Position numbers and translations under genes: made by a program. Shown one piece after another: positions 9,596 to 18,423 of a stretch of DNA of 64,000 nucleotides (position 1 is its first letter; each line of letters begins with the position of its first letter). This DNA comes from CAUZIZ01 sp965218775. Its GTDB lineage: Bacteria > Acidobacteriota > UBA6911 > RPQK01 > JAJDTT01. Location: positions 1,426,001-1,490,000 of the forward strand of contig CBDCLS010000005.1 of assembly GCA_965218775.1 (NCBI GenBank). The letters are read 5' to 3'. A model generated the notes under the pieces. It was given only the letters and a program-made list of their open reading frames with translations, had not been told where the DNA came from and made no database searches.

Positions 9596-11485
9596 TCAGC
9601 CGATCAACGTGTTTGCGAAGAACGCTGCGACATAGGCCAGTAAGGTCATGTAGGCGAACTGGATCACAGGCCACTTCCAGCCTCCCGTCTCCCTCCGTAC
9701 GACTGCCACCGTGGACATACACTGCATAGCGAAGGCGAAGAACACCAGAAGGGCCACGGCCCCACCCAGGTCCAGTTCGCTCTTCAGAGCCTCCTGCAAA
9801 TCCCGCGAACCCTCATCCGCCTCCATTCCGTAGAGGGTGCCCAAAGTTCCGACGATGACCTCCCGGGCCGCCAGTGAAGTGATCAGTCCAACGCCGATTC
9901 TCCAATTGAACCCCAGGGGTTCAATGACGGGCTCTATGGTGCGGCCCACCGTCCCAACGACGCTCTCGGCTATGGGAGGAGATTCGCCGTCCTGTAGGGG
10001 AAGACTCGCCAGAATCCACAAGATGATGCTGGTGGCCATGATCACGGTCCCAGCACGCCTCAAGAAAATACGGGCACGATCGAATAGACGAAGGCCCAGG
10101 GACCGCAGGCTGGGTAATCGGTAGGGAGGCATCTCCAGGACGAAAGAGGAGCGCCCGCTGCGCAAGACGGACGACTTGAGAGCCCAGGCGGTGAAAACGG
10201 CTGCCAGGAAACCGAGCAGATATAGGCCCAGCATGGTCACGGTACGGGTACCGAGTGCCCCACCCAGAAGCGGCTGTTCGGGGATAAAAGCCGCAATCAC
10301 CAGCGTGTAGACAGGCAGCCTCGCCGAGCAGGTCATGAAGGGCGCGATCAGGATGGTAGCGATACGATCACGTTTGCTCTCGATGGTCCGCGTGGCCATG
10401 ATGGCAGGAACGGCACAAGCATAGGCCGACAGCAGCGGGATGAAGGACTTCCCCTGCAGGCCCACGTTCCTCATGGTGCGGTCCGCGATCAGGGCGGCCC
10501 GCGCCATATAGCCCGAGTCCTCCAAGACGCCGATGAAGATAAAGAGGAGAAGGATCTGGGGCAGAAAAACCACGACCGAACCCACCCCGCCCCAGACACC
10601 TTCGATCAACAGGCTCCGAAACCAGGAATCGGGCAGGAAGGCGTTCAGCCAGCTGCCTGAAGTCGAAACAGCGGCATCCACCCCATCCATCAGGGGCACG
10701 GCTACGGTGAACACCGTCTGAAACACCGCAACCACCAGTATCCCAAAGATAAGTGGACCTGCCAGTGGATGGAGGAAGAGGGCGTCCAGGCGACGCGTCC
10801 AAAGGGGCGGAGCCGGCGCAGCGTAATCTGCCGCAGTTCCAACCCGGGCTGACCATTCGCGGCACTTGGGAACATCCTGAATGATGGGGAGGTCCACCGG
10901 ATTTGGGACGCCCAGGGCCCCCTCCAGAAACTCTTCGACGGCCGGAACTCCCTCGCCGGTTCGGGCACTGATCAAGGCGACGGGAGTTCCAAGACGCTCC
11001 GCCAACTTGTCCAGTTCGAGTTCCCCGCCCCGCTTGCGCAGATCATCTGCCATATTCAGGACAACCAAAGTCGGAACTCCCAAGCTGAGAATGGGAGCGG
11101 CGAAACTGAGGTGGCGGCCAAGATTCGTGGAATCGAGAATGAGGACGATGGCATCGGGAGGGGGGACTCCCATCATCCGACCCGTCAAAACATCATGGGC
11201 GACCCGTTCATCTTCCGACATCGGCTTCAGACTGTAGATGCCCGGCAGATCGACCAGTTCGACTTCCAGGCTACCGGAGAGACGGGCCTGTCCCACTCGC
11301 TTCTCTACCGTGACGCCAGGGTAGTTGGCCACCTTCTGCCGCAGTCCGGTGAGGCGATTGAAGAGCGTAGACTTACCCGCATTGGGTGGACCCACAACGG
11401 CGACCGTGCGAACTCTGTCTGAAGCCTGCTGCTGGGTTTCGGGAGTGGCGGCAACCGCCACGGCGTCAGGCTGGCGCTGGCTCAT
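9596..11485 (-). CDS. feoB: Ferrous iron transport protein B
   Basis: FeoB is the inner-membrane Fe2+ permease with a cytoplasmic GTPase head. This 629-residue protein shows G1 GPPNAGKST near residue 32, G2 YPGVTVE, G3 DLPGIYS, G4 NMAD and a SAR G5 motif. Two Gate domains and the FeoB C-terminal segment follow, with many hydrophobic helices, for example SIILWILASLPL and VALLVFFAFAMQCMSTVAVV. It is somewhat shorter than the ~770-residue E. coli protein but complete. Its ATG overlaps the feoA stop by 4 bp (ATGA), so the two are translationally coupled. It is the last gene of the porin-feoA-feoB operon, probably repressed by Fur at the upstream palindrome. Confidence 0.95.
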   Translation of the reverse strand: MSQRQPDAVAVAATPETQQQASDRVRTVAVVGPPNAGKSTLFNRLTGLRQKVANYPGVTVEKRVGQARLSGSLEVELVDLPGIYSLKPMSEDERVAHDVLTGRMMGVPPPDAIVLILDSTNLGRHLSFAAPILSLGVPTLVVLNMADDLRKRGGELELDKLAERLGTPVALISARTGEGVPAVEEFLEGALGVPNPVDLPIIQDVPKCREWSARVGTAADYAAPAPPLWTRRLDALFLHPLAGPLIFGILVVAVFQTVFTVAVPLMDGVDAAVSTSGSWLNAFLPDSWFRSLLIEGVWGGVGSVVVFLPQILLLFIFIGVLEDSGYMARAALIADRTMRNVGLQGKSFIPLLSAYACAVPAIMATRTIESKRDRIATILIAPFMTCSARLPVYTLVIAAFIPEQPLLGGALGTRTVTMLGLYLLGFLAAVFTAWALKSSVLRSGRSSFVLEMPPYRLPSLRSLGLRLFDRARIFLRRAGTVIMATSIILWILASLPLQDGESPPIAESVVGTVGRTIEPVIEPLGFNWRIGVGLITSLAAREVIVGTLGTLYGMEADEGSRDLQEALKSELDLGGAVALLVFFAFAMQCMSTVAVVRRETGGWKWPVIQFAYMTLLAYVAAFFANTLIG

Positions 11486-11739
11486 GAATCCCTCTCGGGA
11501 ATCGCTTGGGGTGGACGGAGGATCAAGCGGGCGGCGGTCTCGCGGCGCAGGGCAACCTCTGAGCCATCGACGCGGAAGATCCGTGGGTCGCCGAAGGGTG
11601 AGCGGCCGGCTGCAGCCACCAAGGTGCCCGGCAAGAATCCCAGCTCCATTAGTCGGCGGCTCTCTGCTTCCGGCAGCTCGATGGAATCGAGAATCCCTTC
11701 TTCGCCCTTAACTAGATCATCAAGCGTGAGCGGAGGCAT
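11482..11739 (-). CDS. feoA: FeoA domain protein
   Basis: This 85-residue SH3-like FeoA protein supports FeoB-mediated Fe2+ uptake. Recognisable blocks are LPEAESRRLMELGFLPGTLV and a C-terminal GSEVALRRETAARLIL. Its length is normal for the family (75-90). It lies 76 bp downstream of the porin gene and overlaps feoB by 4 bp. The arrangement suggests one transcript producing an outer-membrane channel plus the inner-membrane Feo system. Confidence 0.93.
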   Translation of the reverse strand: MPPLTLDDLVKGEEGILDSIELPEAESRRLMELGFLPGTLVAAAGRSPFGDPRIFRVDGSEVALRRETAARLILRPPQAIPERDS

Positions 11740-11815
11740 AGGCGTTTCAGTCCTGGAGCGAAGATGCGTTAACCATTAACTCTCATCCGTGCACCCTATT
11801 CTAGCGACAGCAGAA

Positions 11816-13243
11816 CTAGAAGTTGTAACCCAAGGCGACGTTGACCTGATTCACTCCCGTCTGGGACTTGTTCCGATTCCAGACAAAATCCGACTTGATG
11901 ACGATATTGTGGATGGGTTTGAACTCCAGTCCCAGAGTCTGAAAGGTGCGATCTCTGCTGGGATTCCGGAAGAAACCCATGGGGACCACCTTCTGGGTAT
12001 CGAGGATCTCGTACCGGTAGTAAGGCGTCACCCGAATATCGGCTCTGAATTGGGACAGCAGGTTATACCCGATCTGGAGGTATCCTCCCTCGAGGCTCTC
12101 GCCGATGCTACCGCTTCCGCTGAGGCCCAGCGATTGGTTCAATCGGGTCACATCATCCAGGTTTGCCCAGGCGTACAGCCCCCGTAAGTCGAAACCCCGC
12201 AACTGGGCCTGGCCGTGTAGCTCGCCGATCGTCGTCCCGACATCCAGTTCGCTGCCGTCGAAAAGCGCGCCCTGATCCGAAGCGCCGTTGTAGATGGAAC
12301 CACCGAAGAAAACTCCCGGCGTCGGATTGACGTCCAGACGTGCCACTACAGCCATATCTGTGGCGGTTGTCTCGGAACCCTTTTGACGTCCTCCCCGAAG
12401 ACCATTGGAGCCGAAGCGGGAACCTTGCAAGCCGTTGATCAAGTAGACTCGATAGTCGAAGATTCCCGCCGATCCAACTGCACCGACGCCGTTCTCTCGC
12501 CAGGTAGAGGGTATGATCCGGCGTTCGGTCTCGGGACGCAGTGCTCCCATGAAAACCGTAGGCTCGTGCAGCTCGTTGACCAATCCCATTGGAACCAGGA
12601 GAAGTCCGCCCCGCAGCGCAAGGTAGTCATTCGCAATGAAGTCCAGATAGGCGAATTCTACCGAAGCGGACCCCTCCAAGCTGGTCGAAGCATGTTCGAA
12701 CTCAATCTCCGAATTGAATACGAAGCGATCATTGAAGCGGTAGCCGGCATAGATGATGGCGCGCAGGAAATCGAGCTGAGTGGCTTGTCCGACTGGATCT
12801 CCAAGTTCGTTCTCGGCACTGAAGTTGTTGTAGAGCATCTCACCGTATCCGGCGATCGAAACACCCTCTTGTCTCCGATAGACGGAGGCCGCTGCAGGTC
12901 CCAGACCCCTGGCTCGAGCCTCTTCGTCGGTCACCTCGATGAGGGGCTCTCCGCTTCTAATGAGCTCCACTTCAGTGGCCAGGATGTCGAGCTGGCGGCG
13001 GAGTTCCTCGAGCTCCGCCGAGTGAGTCTCCTGGGCTGGGCTCGGGGGAGTCACCGCCACTTTTTCAGCGCTGTTCTGGGTCTCCAGAGCCTCCAGTCTG
13101 CGCTCCAACTCCTCCAGCTTCGCCTTCAGCTGGTCCTTCTCTGAGCTCAAGGCTGAAGGCACCAGTAGGCTGAGGCACGAGGCCAGCACTCCATATTTGA
13201 AGAACGCGAAGACTATTCGACCTCTTGATGCGGTTCTGTACAC
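11816..13243 (-). CDS. Outer-membrane beta-barrel porin with N-terminal coiled coil
   Basis: This 475-residue secreted protein has a signal peptide (VFAFFKYGVLASCLSLLVPS), a short coiled coil (LKAKLEELERRLEALET, about residues 38-54) and then a region rich in alternating beta strands. It ends in VNVALGYNF, with the terminal aromatic residue typical of outer-membrane barrels. The GTG start at 13243 has GAGGAGG 6 bp upstream. It is the first gene of a probable operon with feoA and feoB, and a perfect 23-bp Fur-like palindrome lies 41 bp upstream. A role in outer-membrane Fe2+ passage is inferred from this context only; no specific porin family is claimed. Confidence 0.8.
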   Translation of the reverse strand: MYRTASRGRIVFAFFKYGVLASCLSLLVPSALSSEKDQLKAKLEELERRLEALETQNSAEKVAVTPPSPAQETHSAELEELRRQLDILATEVELIRSGEPLIEVTDEEARARGLGPAAASVYRRQEGVSIAGYGEMLYNNFSAENELGDPVGQATQLDFLRAIIYAGYRFNDRFVFNSEIEFEHASTSLEGSASVEFAYLDFIANDYLALRGGLLLVPMGLVNELHEPTVFMGALRPETERRIIPSTWRENGVGAVGSAGIFDYRVYLINGLQGSRFGSNGLRGGRQKGSETTATDMAVVARLDVNPTPGVFFGGSIYNGASDQGALFDGSELDVGTTIGELHGQAQLRGFDLRGLYAWANLDDVTRLNQSLGLSGSGSIGESLEGGYLQIGYNLLSQFRADIRVTPYYRYEILDTQKVVPMGFFRNPSRDRTFQTLGLEFKPIHNIVIKSDFVWNRNKSQTGVNQVNVALGYNF

Positions 13244-13284
13244 ACAATCCTCCTCGGGGCACAGACCAACGGTCCAAGCCGTTA

Positions 13285-13307
13285 TTGAAATTGAAATTCA
13301 ATTTCAA
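13285..13307 (-). promoter_or_regulatory. Fur-type operator upstream of porin-feoA-feoB
   Basis: This is a perfect 23-bp palindrome around a single central base (13296). It contains the 7-1-7 inverted repeat TGAAATTCAATTTCA and an overlapping second heptad. Its AT-rich form and 7-1-7 spacing match the general pattern of Fur boxes. It ends 41 bp before the porin GTG, a position expected for iron repression of the downstream Fe2+ uptake genes. The regulator itself is not in the window. Confidence 0.65.
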
Positions 13308-13373
13308 CAGATCTTCTCGCCCTTGTCAAGCGGGAACTGAAAATTGATGGCAGGGGAACTTTGGGTTCAGATC

Positions 13374-13452
13374 GTAGGGGTGGCCTCCAGGCCGCCGTCC
13401 GTGGAGCCAAAGGCTCGAAAAAACAAGACTTCGGCCTGGAGGCCAAAGCTAC
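13374..13452 (-). repeat. Intergenic palindromic repeat R1, copy c (inverse)
   Basis: This 79 bp element lies in inverse orientation: GTAGGGGTGGCCTCCAGGCC at the left and GGCCTGGAGGCCAAAGCTAC at the right, with GGAGCC-AAA-GGCTC in the middle. It occupies the divergent gap between the Fur-like box and the next plus-strand gene. It is the copy closest to a regulated promoter. Confidence 0.83.
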
Positions 13453-13531
13453 GTTTAGCTTCAGGTCAGATGTACTTGAGGCTCGATCTCTTGCACAATG
13501 ACAAGGAGTCTTTTAGATCTGCGATCAGAGG

Positions 13532-14593
13532 TTGAAGAAGTTGAGAGTGGGCACCCATCTTTACCGTTTTTTCGGGCAGTCACAGACAGGCGTTCTATGC
13601 CTGACATTACTCATGGTGTGTGCGCCGTGCCTGGAGGAGGGCCGTGCCGAACTAATGGTGGGAGATACCACCCTGATCTTTGCAACGGTCGCTGAGGGAC
13701 GGAAGGCTCTAGGAAGACGAGACGATTTCGTCAAGCAGCTCAGCCCATTCGACCGAGCCATACGTTTGAAAACGGACCGCGAGGTTTCCGAATCCGAACT
13801 GCTGTCCTTCGTAAAGCGACAGGTGCTCGCCTGGACGGAACCAGAAAAGCATCGGATAGGTGCTGCTCTTGACAGCGTACGACCGGCCCTGGAGACGCTG
13901 GCGCTTCCGCTACCCAAGAAGATCTACCTGGTCAAGACCACTGGCAAGGAGGAAAGCGAGGCCGCCTACACGCGCGCGCAGGCCATCGTGCTACCTGTCA
14001 GCAAGCTCATCGTAGAGCCGGTGGTGCTGCAGAAGGTCATCTGCCACGAACTGTTCCACATCCTATCCCGAACGAATCCAGAACTGAGGGAGCGACTCTA
14101 TCAGGGTATCGGCTTCAAGAAGTGTCCTGGAGTTCGATTCCCGGCCTCGCTCCGACCCATACGGCTCACGAATCCCGACGCGCCCAGAAACGAGCACTGC
14201 ATTCGAGTACGGGTCGACGGAGAACCCACCTGGGCTCTCCCGATTCTCTTCGCCAACCGCGAGAAGTACGAGGTTGGAAGTGGGCAAGAGCTCTTTGACT
14301 ACCTCCAATTCAGGTTCCTGTTGGTCGAAAGTGGTTCCGATCCGCTAGATGTGAGAGCCAGATCCGATGGGACTGGGGCAAAGCTGGTAGGGATCGACGG
14401 GATTTCGGGCTTTTTCGAGCAGGTCGGCAGAAACACGAAATACATCGTTCATCCTGAGGAGATCCTCGCTGACAACTTTGTGCTCCTCATCTTGGAACGG
14501 GATGCGGTTGCATCGCCAGAAGTCCTGATCAGGATGAGAAAAGGCTTGTCAGGAGAGGCAGCCAAACGGGAGGATCGCGAGATCCAGGAGTAG
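13532..14593 (+). CDS. Secreted protein with HExxH motif, predicted metallopeptidase-like
   Basis: This 353-residue protein of no family I can name has a hydrophobic N-terminal segment (GVLCLTLLMVCAPC) consistent with a signal peptide. A zinc-protease-like motif, VICHELFHILSR, lies near residue 171. The remainder contains no second clear domain. The start is uncertain: TTG at 13532 is used because an in-frame stop lies just upstream (13514-13516) and no ATG precedes the signal segment. The nearest Shine-Dalgarno-like AGAGG is too close. A periplasmic or surface metallopeptidase is inferred from HExxH plus export alone. Confidence 0.6.
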   Translation: MKKLRVGTHLYRFFGQSQTGVLCLTLLMVCAPCLEEGRAELMVGDTTLIFATVAEGRKALGRRDDFVKQLSPFDRAIRLKTDREVSESELLSFVKRQVLAWTEPEKHRIGAALDSVRPALETLALPLPKKIYLVKTTGKEESEAAYTRAQAIVLPVSKLIVEPVVLQKVICHELFHILSRTNPELRERLYQGIGFKKCPGVRFPASLRPIRLTNPDAPRNEHCIRVRVDGEPTWALPILFANREKYEVGSGQELFDYLQFRFLLVESGSDPLDVRARSDGTGAKLVGIDGISGFFEQVGRNTKYIVHPEEILADNFVLLILERDAVASPEVLIRMRKGLSGEAAKREDREIQE

Positions 14594-14626
14594 CCGATCG
14601 GCGGATCCTGATGTCCTGGTCAGGAA

Positions 14627-14791
14627 ATGGCCACACAGCGGAAACCCCAGAATCCAACACTCCACATTGCGCTCCTGCGGGGAATCAACGTAGGGGGCAA
14701 GCACAAACTGCCGATGAGTGATCTCGTCTCGATCTTCCAGGAAGCGGGCGCCCGGCAAGTCCAGAGCTACATCCAGAGCGGCTACGCATAG
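14627..14791 (+). pseudogene. DUF1697 gene stump (N-terminal 54 residues)
   Basis: A short frame starts at ATG 14627 and ends at TAG 14789-14791. Its product contains LHIALLRGINVGGKHKLPMS and ends in QSYIQSGYA, a clear match to the start of DUF1697 proteins, which are normally about 180 residues. The family usually continues YIQSGNVVF, so the break falls exactly at that point and the following DNA shows no continuation. A CAGGAA sequence precedes the start. I read it as a truncated remnant with unrelated DNA joined at about 14785. Confidence 0.75.
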
Positions 14792-14815
14792 AGGCTGAAG
14801 AACAGCGAGTTACGT

Positions 14816-17047
14816 TTGACAGAGACTGTTCGCGGAGCCCATCATGATCGGCCGAAGAACATGGTCGAAGCCAAGGCTGAGCAGATCGGGTTTGGGGCTT
14901 TCAAGGGGGTTTATACTCCCAGCCTGCTCACTATTCTGGGTGTGATCATGTACCTGCGCTTTGGCTGGGTTCTGGGGAACGTGGGCCTGGCCCAAACTCT
15001 CATCATCGTTGTTCTTGCAACGTCCATTACCTTCCTCACAGCCCTTTCGATTGCTGCGACGGCCACCAACATACGCGTGGGCGGGGGAGGTGCTTACTTC
15101 ATGATCTCCCGCTCTCTGGGACTGGAGCCAGGCGCGGCGATAGGACTCCCGCTTTTCTTTTCGCAGGCACTCGTCATTTCCTTCTATATCACTGGTTTTG
15201 CCGAGTCCATCAACACCCTTTTTCCGATACTGCCTTTGAAACTGGTGGGGATAGTGACCCTGGTGATCCTAACCGCCCTCGCGCTTCTCTCCGCTGACCT
15301 GGCGCTGAAGGCTCAATACTTCATTCTGGCCTTGATTGGGCTCTCTCTGGTTTCCCTGTTTGCCGGAGGCGTCCCGGAGGGTGGATTGGAACCAGTCGGA
15401 GCGGTTCCCGAAAAGAGTCCTTTCTGGGTAGTCTTCGCGGTTTTCTTCCCTGCTGTCACGGGAATCGAGGCGGGGATCGCGCTCTCCGGAGACCTCAAGA
15501 ATCCCTCAAAAGCCTTACCGCTGGGCACGCTAGCAGCGGTCGTGACGGGTTTGGCCGTGTATCTGGTGATTCCGATCTTCCTCTCCCGTCTAGTTTCTGA
15601 AGAGGTTCTGCTGACCGATCCACTGCTGATGAGAAAGGTCGCCTGGTGGGGCGACGCCATTATTCTGGGAGTGTGGGGTGCCACCCTGTCGAGTGCTTTG
15701 AGCTCTCTGCTAGGAGCCCCCCGGACGCTCCGTGCCCTGGCCCGGGATGGAGTGGTCCCTCGCCTTCTAGCCCGCGGCTCAGGTTCCTCGGATGCCCCTC
15801 GGATCGCCACGGCCGTGGCCTTTGTCATTGCGCTGGTGGGTGTGGTTGCAGGCGATTTGAACGTCATCGCTCCGATCCTCTCGATGTTCTTTCTGACCTC
15901 TTACGGCGTGCTGAACTTCTCGGCAGGCATTGAAGGGTTGATCGCGAGTCCCTTCTGGCGTCCGACCTTCCGCACACCCTGGGGTCTCTCTTTGCTGGGA
16001 GCTTTCGGCTGCGTGGCAACCATGTTCATGATCAATGCCGGGGCCACCTTTGTCGCCGCCTTCTTCTGCGTAGCCGTCTTCTACTTGATGCAGCGTCGGC
16101 AGCTGCAGGCTCACTGGGGAGACACGCGTTACGGCATCTTGATGTTGTTGGCGCGCTATGCTGTTTACCGGCTGGCCGAGTCCCGACCCGACGCCAAGAC
16201 CTGGCGTCCCAATATCCTTGTGCTGAGCGGATCGCCGACGTCCAGGTGGTACCTGATCGAACTGGCCGATGCCATGACTCACGGACGGGGTTTCCTGAGT
16301 GTTGCCGCCGTAGTGCCGGAGGGCTCGGCAGCTTCTCAACGACCCCAGAAGACTGAGTCCGTGATATCGGAGTACCTGCGAAAGCGCGGCGTCGCGGCTC
16401 TGGCGGAGGTCCACGTCAGCGACGACCCGGTGGCAGGGCTGGAGAACCTGATCGCAACCTATGGTATCGGCCCCCTGGTTCCCAACACGATCCTCCTGGG
16501 CGAGACCGAGCAGAAGGAAAACCTTCTCGCCTTCGCCCGGATCATTCGCGTCACCCATCGTTCTCAGCAGAACCTGGTAATGGTCCGCGAGGGCGACGGA
16601 ACGCCTGCCCAGGGTAAGAAGCGTCGCATTGATGTCTGGTGGGGACTCCAGAAACAGAACGTAGGACTCATGCTGGCGCTTGCCTACTTAATGACCCTCA
16701 GTTCGGGATGGCGGCGAGCGGAGCTGAGCATTCGGACGGTGGTTTTTTCGGCGGAAGAACGAGAAGGGGCCTTGAGACGACTTCAGCAGTTTGTCACTCG
16801 GGGTCGCCTGGAGGCAAAATCCGAGGTCGTGGTGTCAACAAGGGAGAAAGACATATTCGAGACGATCCGGGAGTCGTCCCAGGGTGCCGATCTCGTCCTT
16901 CTGGGCATCCGTCCACCGCTTGCCAGTGAGGGTACTGACGAATACAGCAGCTACTATGAGAACCTGTTGGTAAGAACATCTGGCTTCCCGCCAACGGCTC
17001 TTGTCCTTGCCTGTGAGGATGTCGATTTCAGCCGCATTTTTGGATAA
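14816..17047 (+). CDS. APC-superfamily permease, SLC12/cation-chloride-cotransporter-like
   Basis: This 743-residue membrane protein has an N-terminal block FKGVYTPSLLTILGVIMYLR and a GGGGAYFMISRSLGLEPG motif, both characteristic of the SLC12-like branch of the amino acid-polyamine-cation superfamily. About 12 hydrophobic helices fill residues 40-440. The roughly 300-residue soluble C-terminus includes NILVLSGSPTSRWYLIELAD and a universal-stress-like fold, as in bacterial CCC relatives. The start may be TTG 14816 or ATG 14861. The substrate (amino acid or K+/Cl-) is undecided. An arginase gene follows convergently, so amino-acid uptake is possible but unproven. Confidence 0.85.
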   Translation: MTETVRGAHHDRPKNMVEAKAEQIGFGAFKGVYTPSLLTILGVIMYLRFGWVLGNVGLAQTLIIVVLATSITFLTALSIAATATNIRVGGGGAYFMISRSLGLEPGAAIGLPLFFSQALVISFYITGFAESINTLFPILPLKLVGIVTLVILTALALLSADLALKAQYFILALIGLSLVSLFAGGVPEGGLEPVGAVPEKSPFWVVFAVFFPAVTGIEAGIALSGDLKNPSKALPLGTLAAVVTGLAVYLVIPIFLSRLVSEEVLLTDPLLMRKVAWWGDAIILGVWGATLSSALSSLLGAPRTLRALARDGVVPRLLARGSGSSDAPRIATAVAFVIALVGVVAGDLNVIAPILSMFFLTSYGVLNFSAGIEGLIASPFWRPTFRTPWGLSLLGAFGCVATMFMINAGATFVAAFFCVAVFYLMQRRQLQAHWGDTRYGILMLLARYAVYRLAESRPDAKTWRPNILVLSGSPTSRWYLIELADAMTHGRGFLSVAAVVPEGSAASQRPQKTESVISEYLRKRGVAALAEVHVSDDPVAGLENLIATYGIGPLVPNTILLGETEQKENLLAFARIIRVTHRSQQNLVMVREGDGTPAQGKKRRIDVWWGLQKQNVGLMLALAYLMTLSSGWRRAELSIRTVVFSAEEREGALRRLQQFVTRGRLEAKSEVVVSTREKDIFETIRESSQGADLVLLGIRPPLASEGTDEYSSYYENLLVRTSGFPPTALVLACEDVDFSRIFG

Positions 17048-17080
17048 ATCGGCCACTACTGTCCACGGCGCTGCGAATAG

Positions 17081-17226
17081 GTGAACTGCCAGTATTATGG
17101 AGCCAGGTCCGGCAGTGCCGCGAACGACTTGACTCGCTAGCAAGATGGGTCCAAATCCCGAGGAGAGAGCCGGACAACAGCAAGATCTCTGCTAACGCCT
17201 ACTGAAGTTTCTTTCTCGGATGGGGC
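17081..17226 (+). repeat. Intergenic repeat R2, copy b
   Basis: This is about 146 bp between the permease gene and the convergent arginase gene. It aligns along its length with 3621-3765 and shares the core GAGGAGAGAGCCGGACAACA and a tail GAAGTTTCTTTCTCGGATG. The same tail follows R1 copy d at 27825-27845, showing that R1 and R2 share modules. Confidence 0.75.
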
Positions 17227-17236
17227 CAGGCAAGAC

Positions 17237-18163
17237 TCAAAGTATCCTCTTCCCCAATGCCGAAGAGATCAGCTCAACTCCAAGTAATCCGGTAGAGTTC
17301 TGCACATCGAGGACCGGATTCACCTCAACCAGCTCAAGGGAAATCAGACCTTGCGAGTCGGCCACCATCTCCATCGCAAGATGGCTTTCGCGGTAGGTAA
17401 TTCCGCCGAGAACGGGGGTGCCAACACCTGGAGCCACCTGTGGATCGACCACGTCCAGATCGAAACTACAGTGAAAGCCTGCGGTTCCCTGAGTCGCTCG
17501 GACCAAGGCCTCCTCCATGGCCCCGTTCATCCTCTTCATGTCGAGCTCCTTCATCGTGATCACCCGGATTCCGCTGCGCTGGATATTGTCCCTTTCTAGT
17601 CTGTCGATGCTCCGGGCCCCGATGACCGTCACATTTGCCGGATCCACCTTGGGTGAAAACCCCTCGATCCCTTCCAGTTCCGGAGGCCCCAGTCCAACAA
17701 TGGCCGCCAGGGGCATGCCGTGGACATTTCCGGAAGGACTGGTCTCGGGAAGGTTCATGTCGGCGTGGGCGTCGATCCAGATCAAACCGATCTTCTCGTC
17801 ACGCCTTCGGTGAAAGCTGGCGCAGCCAGCAACGCTGCCGGCTGCCAGAGAATGGTCGCCACCCAAGACGAGAGGAAGACAACCGTCATCGAGTGCCTCG
17901 AAGACAGACCGGGCCAACTTGCGACAGACTTGGGCGATCTCGTCCAGAAACATCTGCTTCTCTTCGCCGTAGTCCGCCTGCTCCGGAATCCTGACATCCA
18001 GATTCCCAGCATCTTCTACCCGAAAACCCAACCGCTCCAGCCTGCGATGTAGTTCCCCTATCCGAATCGCCGAAGGTCCCATGTCCACTCCCCGGCGTCC
18101 GGCCCCCAGATCCATGGGCACTCCGATGACCCGCACCAGCCTCTCGGGTTTCAGGTTCGGCAT
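17237..18163 (-). CDS. rocF: Arginase
   Basis: Arginase hydrolyses L-arginine to ornithine and urea with a binuclear Mn2+ centre in the cytoplasm. The 308-residue protein carries the ureohydrolase metal motifs in order: LPLVLGGDHSLAAGS, GLIWIDAHADMNLPETS and HCSFDLDVVDP. The N-terminal GVPMDLGAGRRGVDMGPSAI distinguishes arginase from agmatinase. Its length is standard. It is divergent from the P5C dehydrogenase gene; together they would turn arginine toward glutamate if an ornithine aminotransferase is encoded elsewhere. No such gene is in the window. Confidence 0.93.
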   Translation of the reverse strand: MPNLKPERLVRVIGVPMDLGAGRRGVDMGPSAIRIGELHRRLERLGFRVEDAGNLDVRIPEQADYGEEKQMFLDEIAQVCRKLARSVFEALDDGCLPLVLGGDHSLAAGSVAGCASFHRRRDEKIGLIWIDAHADMNLPETSPSGNVHGMPLAAIVGLGPPELEGIEGFSPKVDPANVTVIGARSIDRLERDNIQRSGIRVITMKELDMKRMNGAMEEALVRATQGTAGFHCSFDLDVVDPQVAPGVGTPVLGGITYRESHLAMEMVADSQGLISLELVEVNPVLDVQNSTGLLGVELISSALGKRIL

Positions 18164-18229
18164 GCCGGCAGCTTACCATACGCGACTTTCAACATGTGGT
18201 GGCCCGCATCTCTCCTCCCAGGTCGGGGC

Positions 18230-18255
18230 AGCACACCAGCAAACGCCGGTGTGCT
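18230..18255. promoter_or_regulatory. Inverted repeat between arginase and P5C dehydrogenase genes
   Basis: AGCACACC (18230-18237) and GGTGTGCT (18248-18255) form a perfect 8-bp inverted repeat with a 10-base spacer. It lies in the divergent promoter region of the two arginine-catabolic genes. It could be an operator for a shared regulator; the only evidence is symmetry and position. Confidence 0.35.
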
Positions 18256-18423
18256 TGACCAGGCCAGCAGGAATTCGGATCATGAGAACAGTGTTCGAGG
18301 AGTCTTTTCCCGAACTCTGCATAGCACATCACCCGGATGTCTGCCAAGAGCCGAATGGCCGTTGGACCCAGTTCCAAAAAGGCATCAGCTCCCGGATGTC
18401 ACGGCGCCGAAAGGAGGCGAGAA

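Noticed and set aside
13285..13307. Palindrome considered as a transcription terminator
   Set aside because: It is AT-rich with no GC stem and no T-tract, and lies upstream of the porin start; a Fur-type operator fits better.
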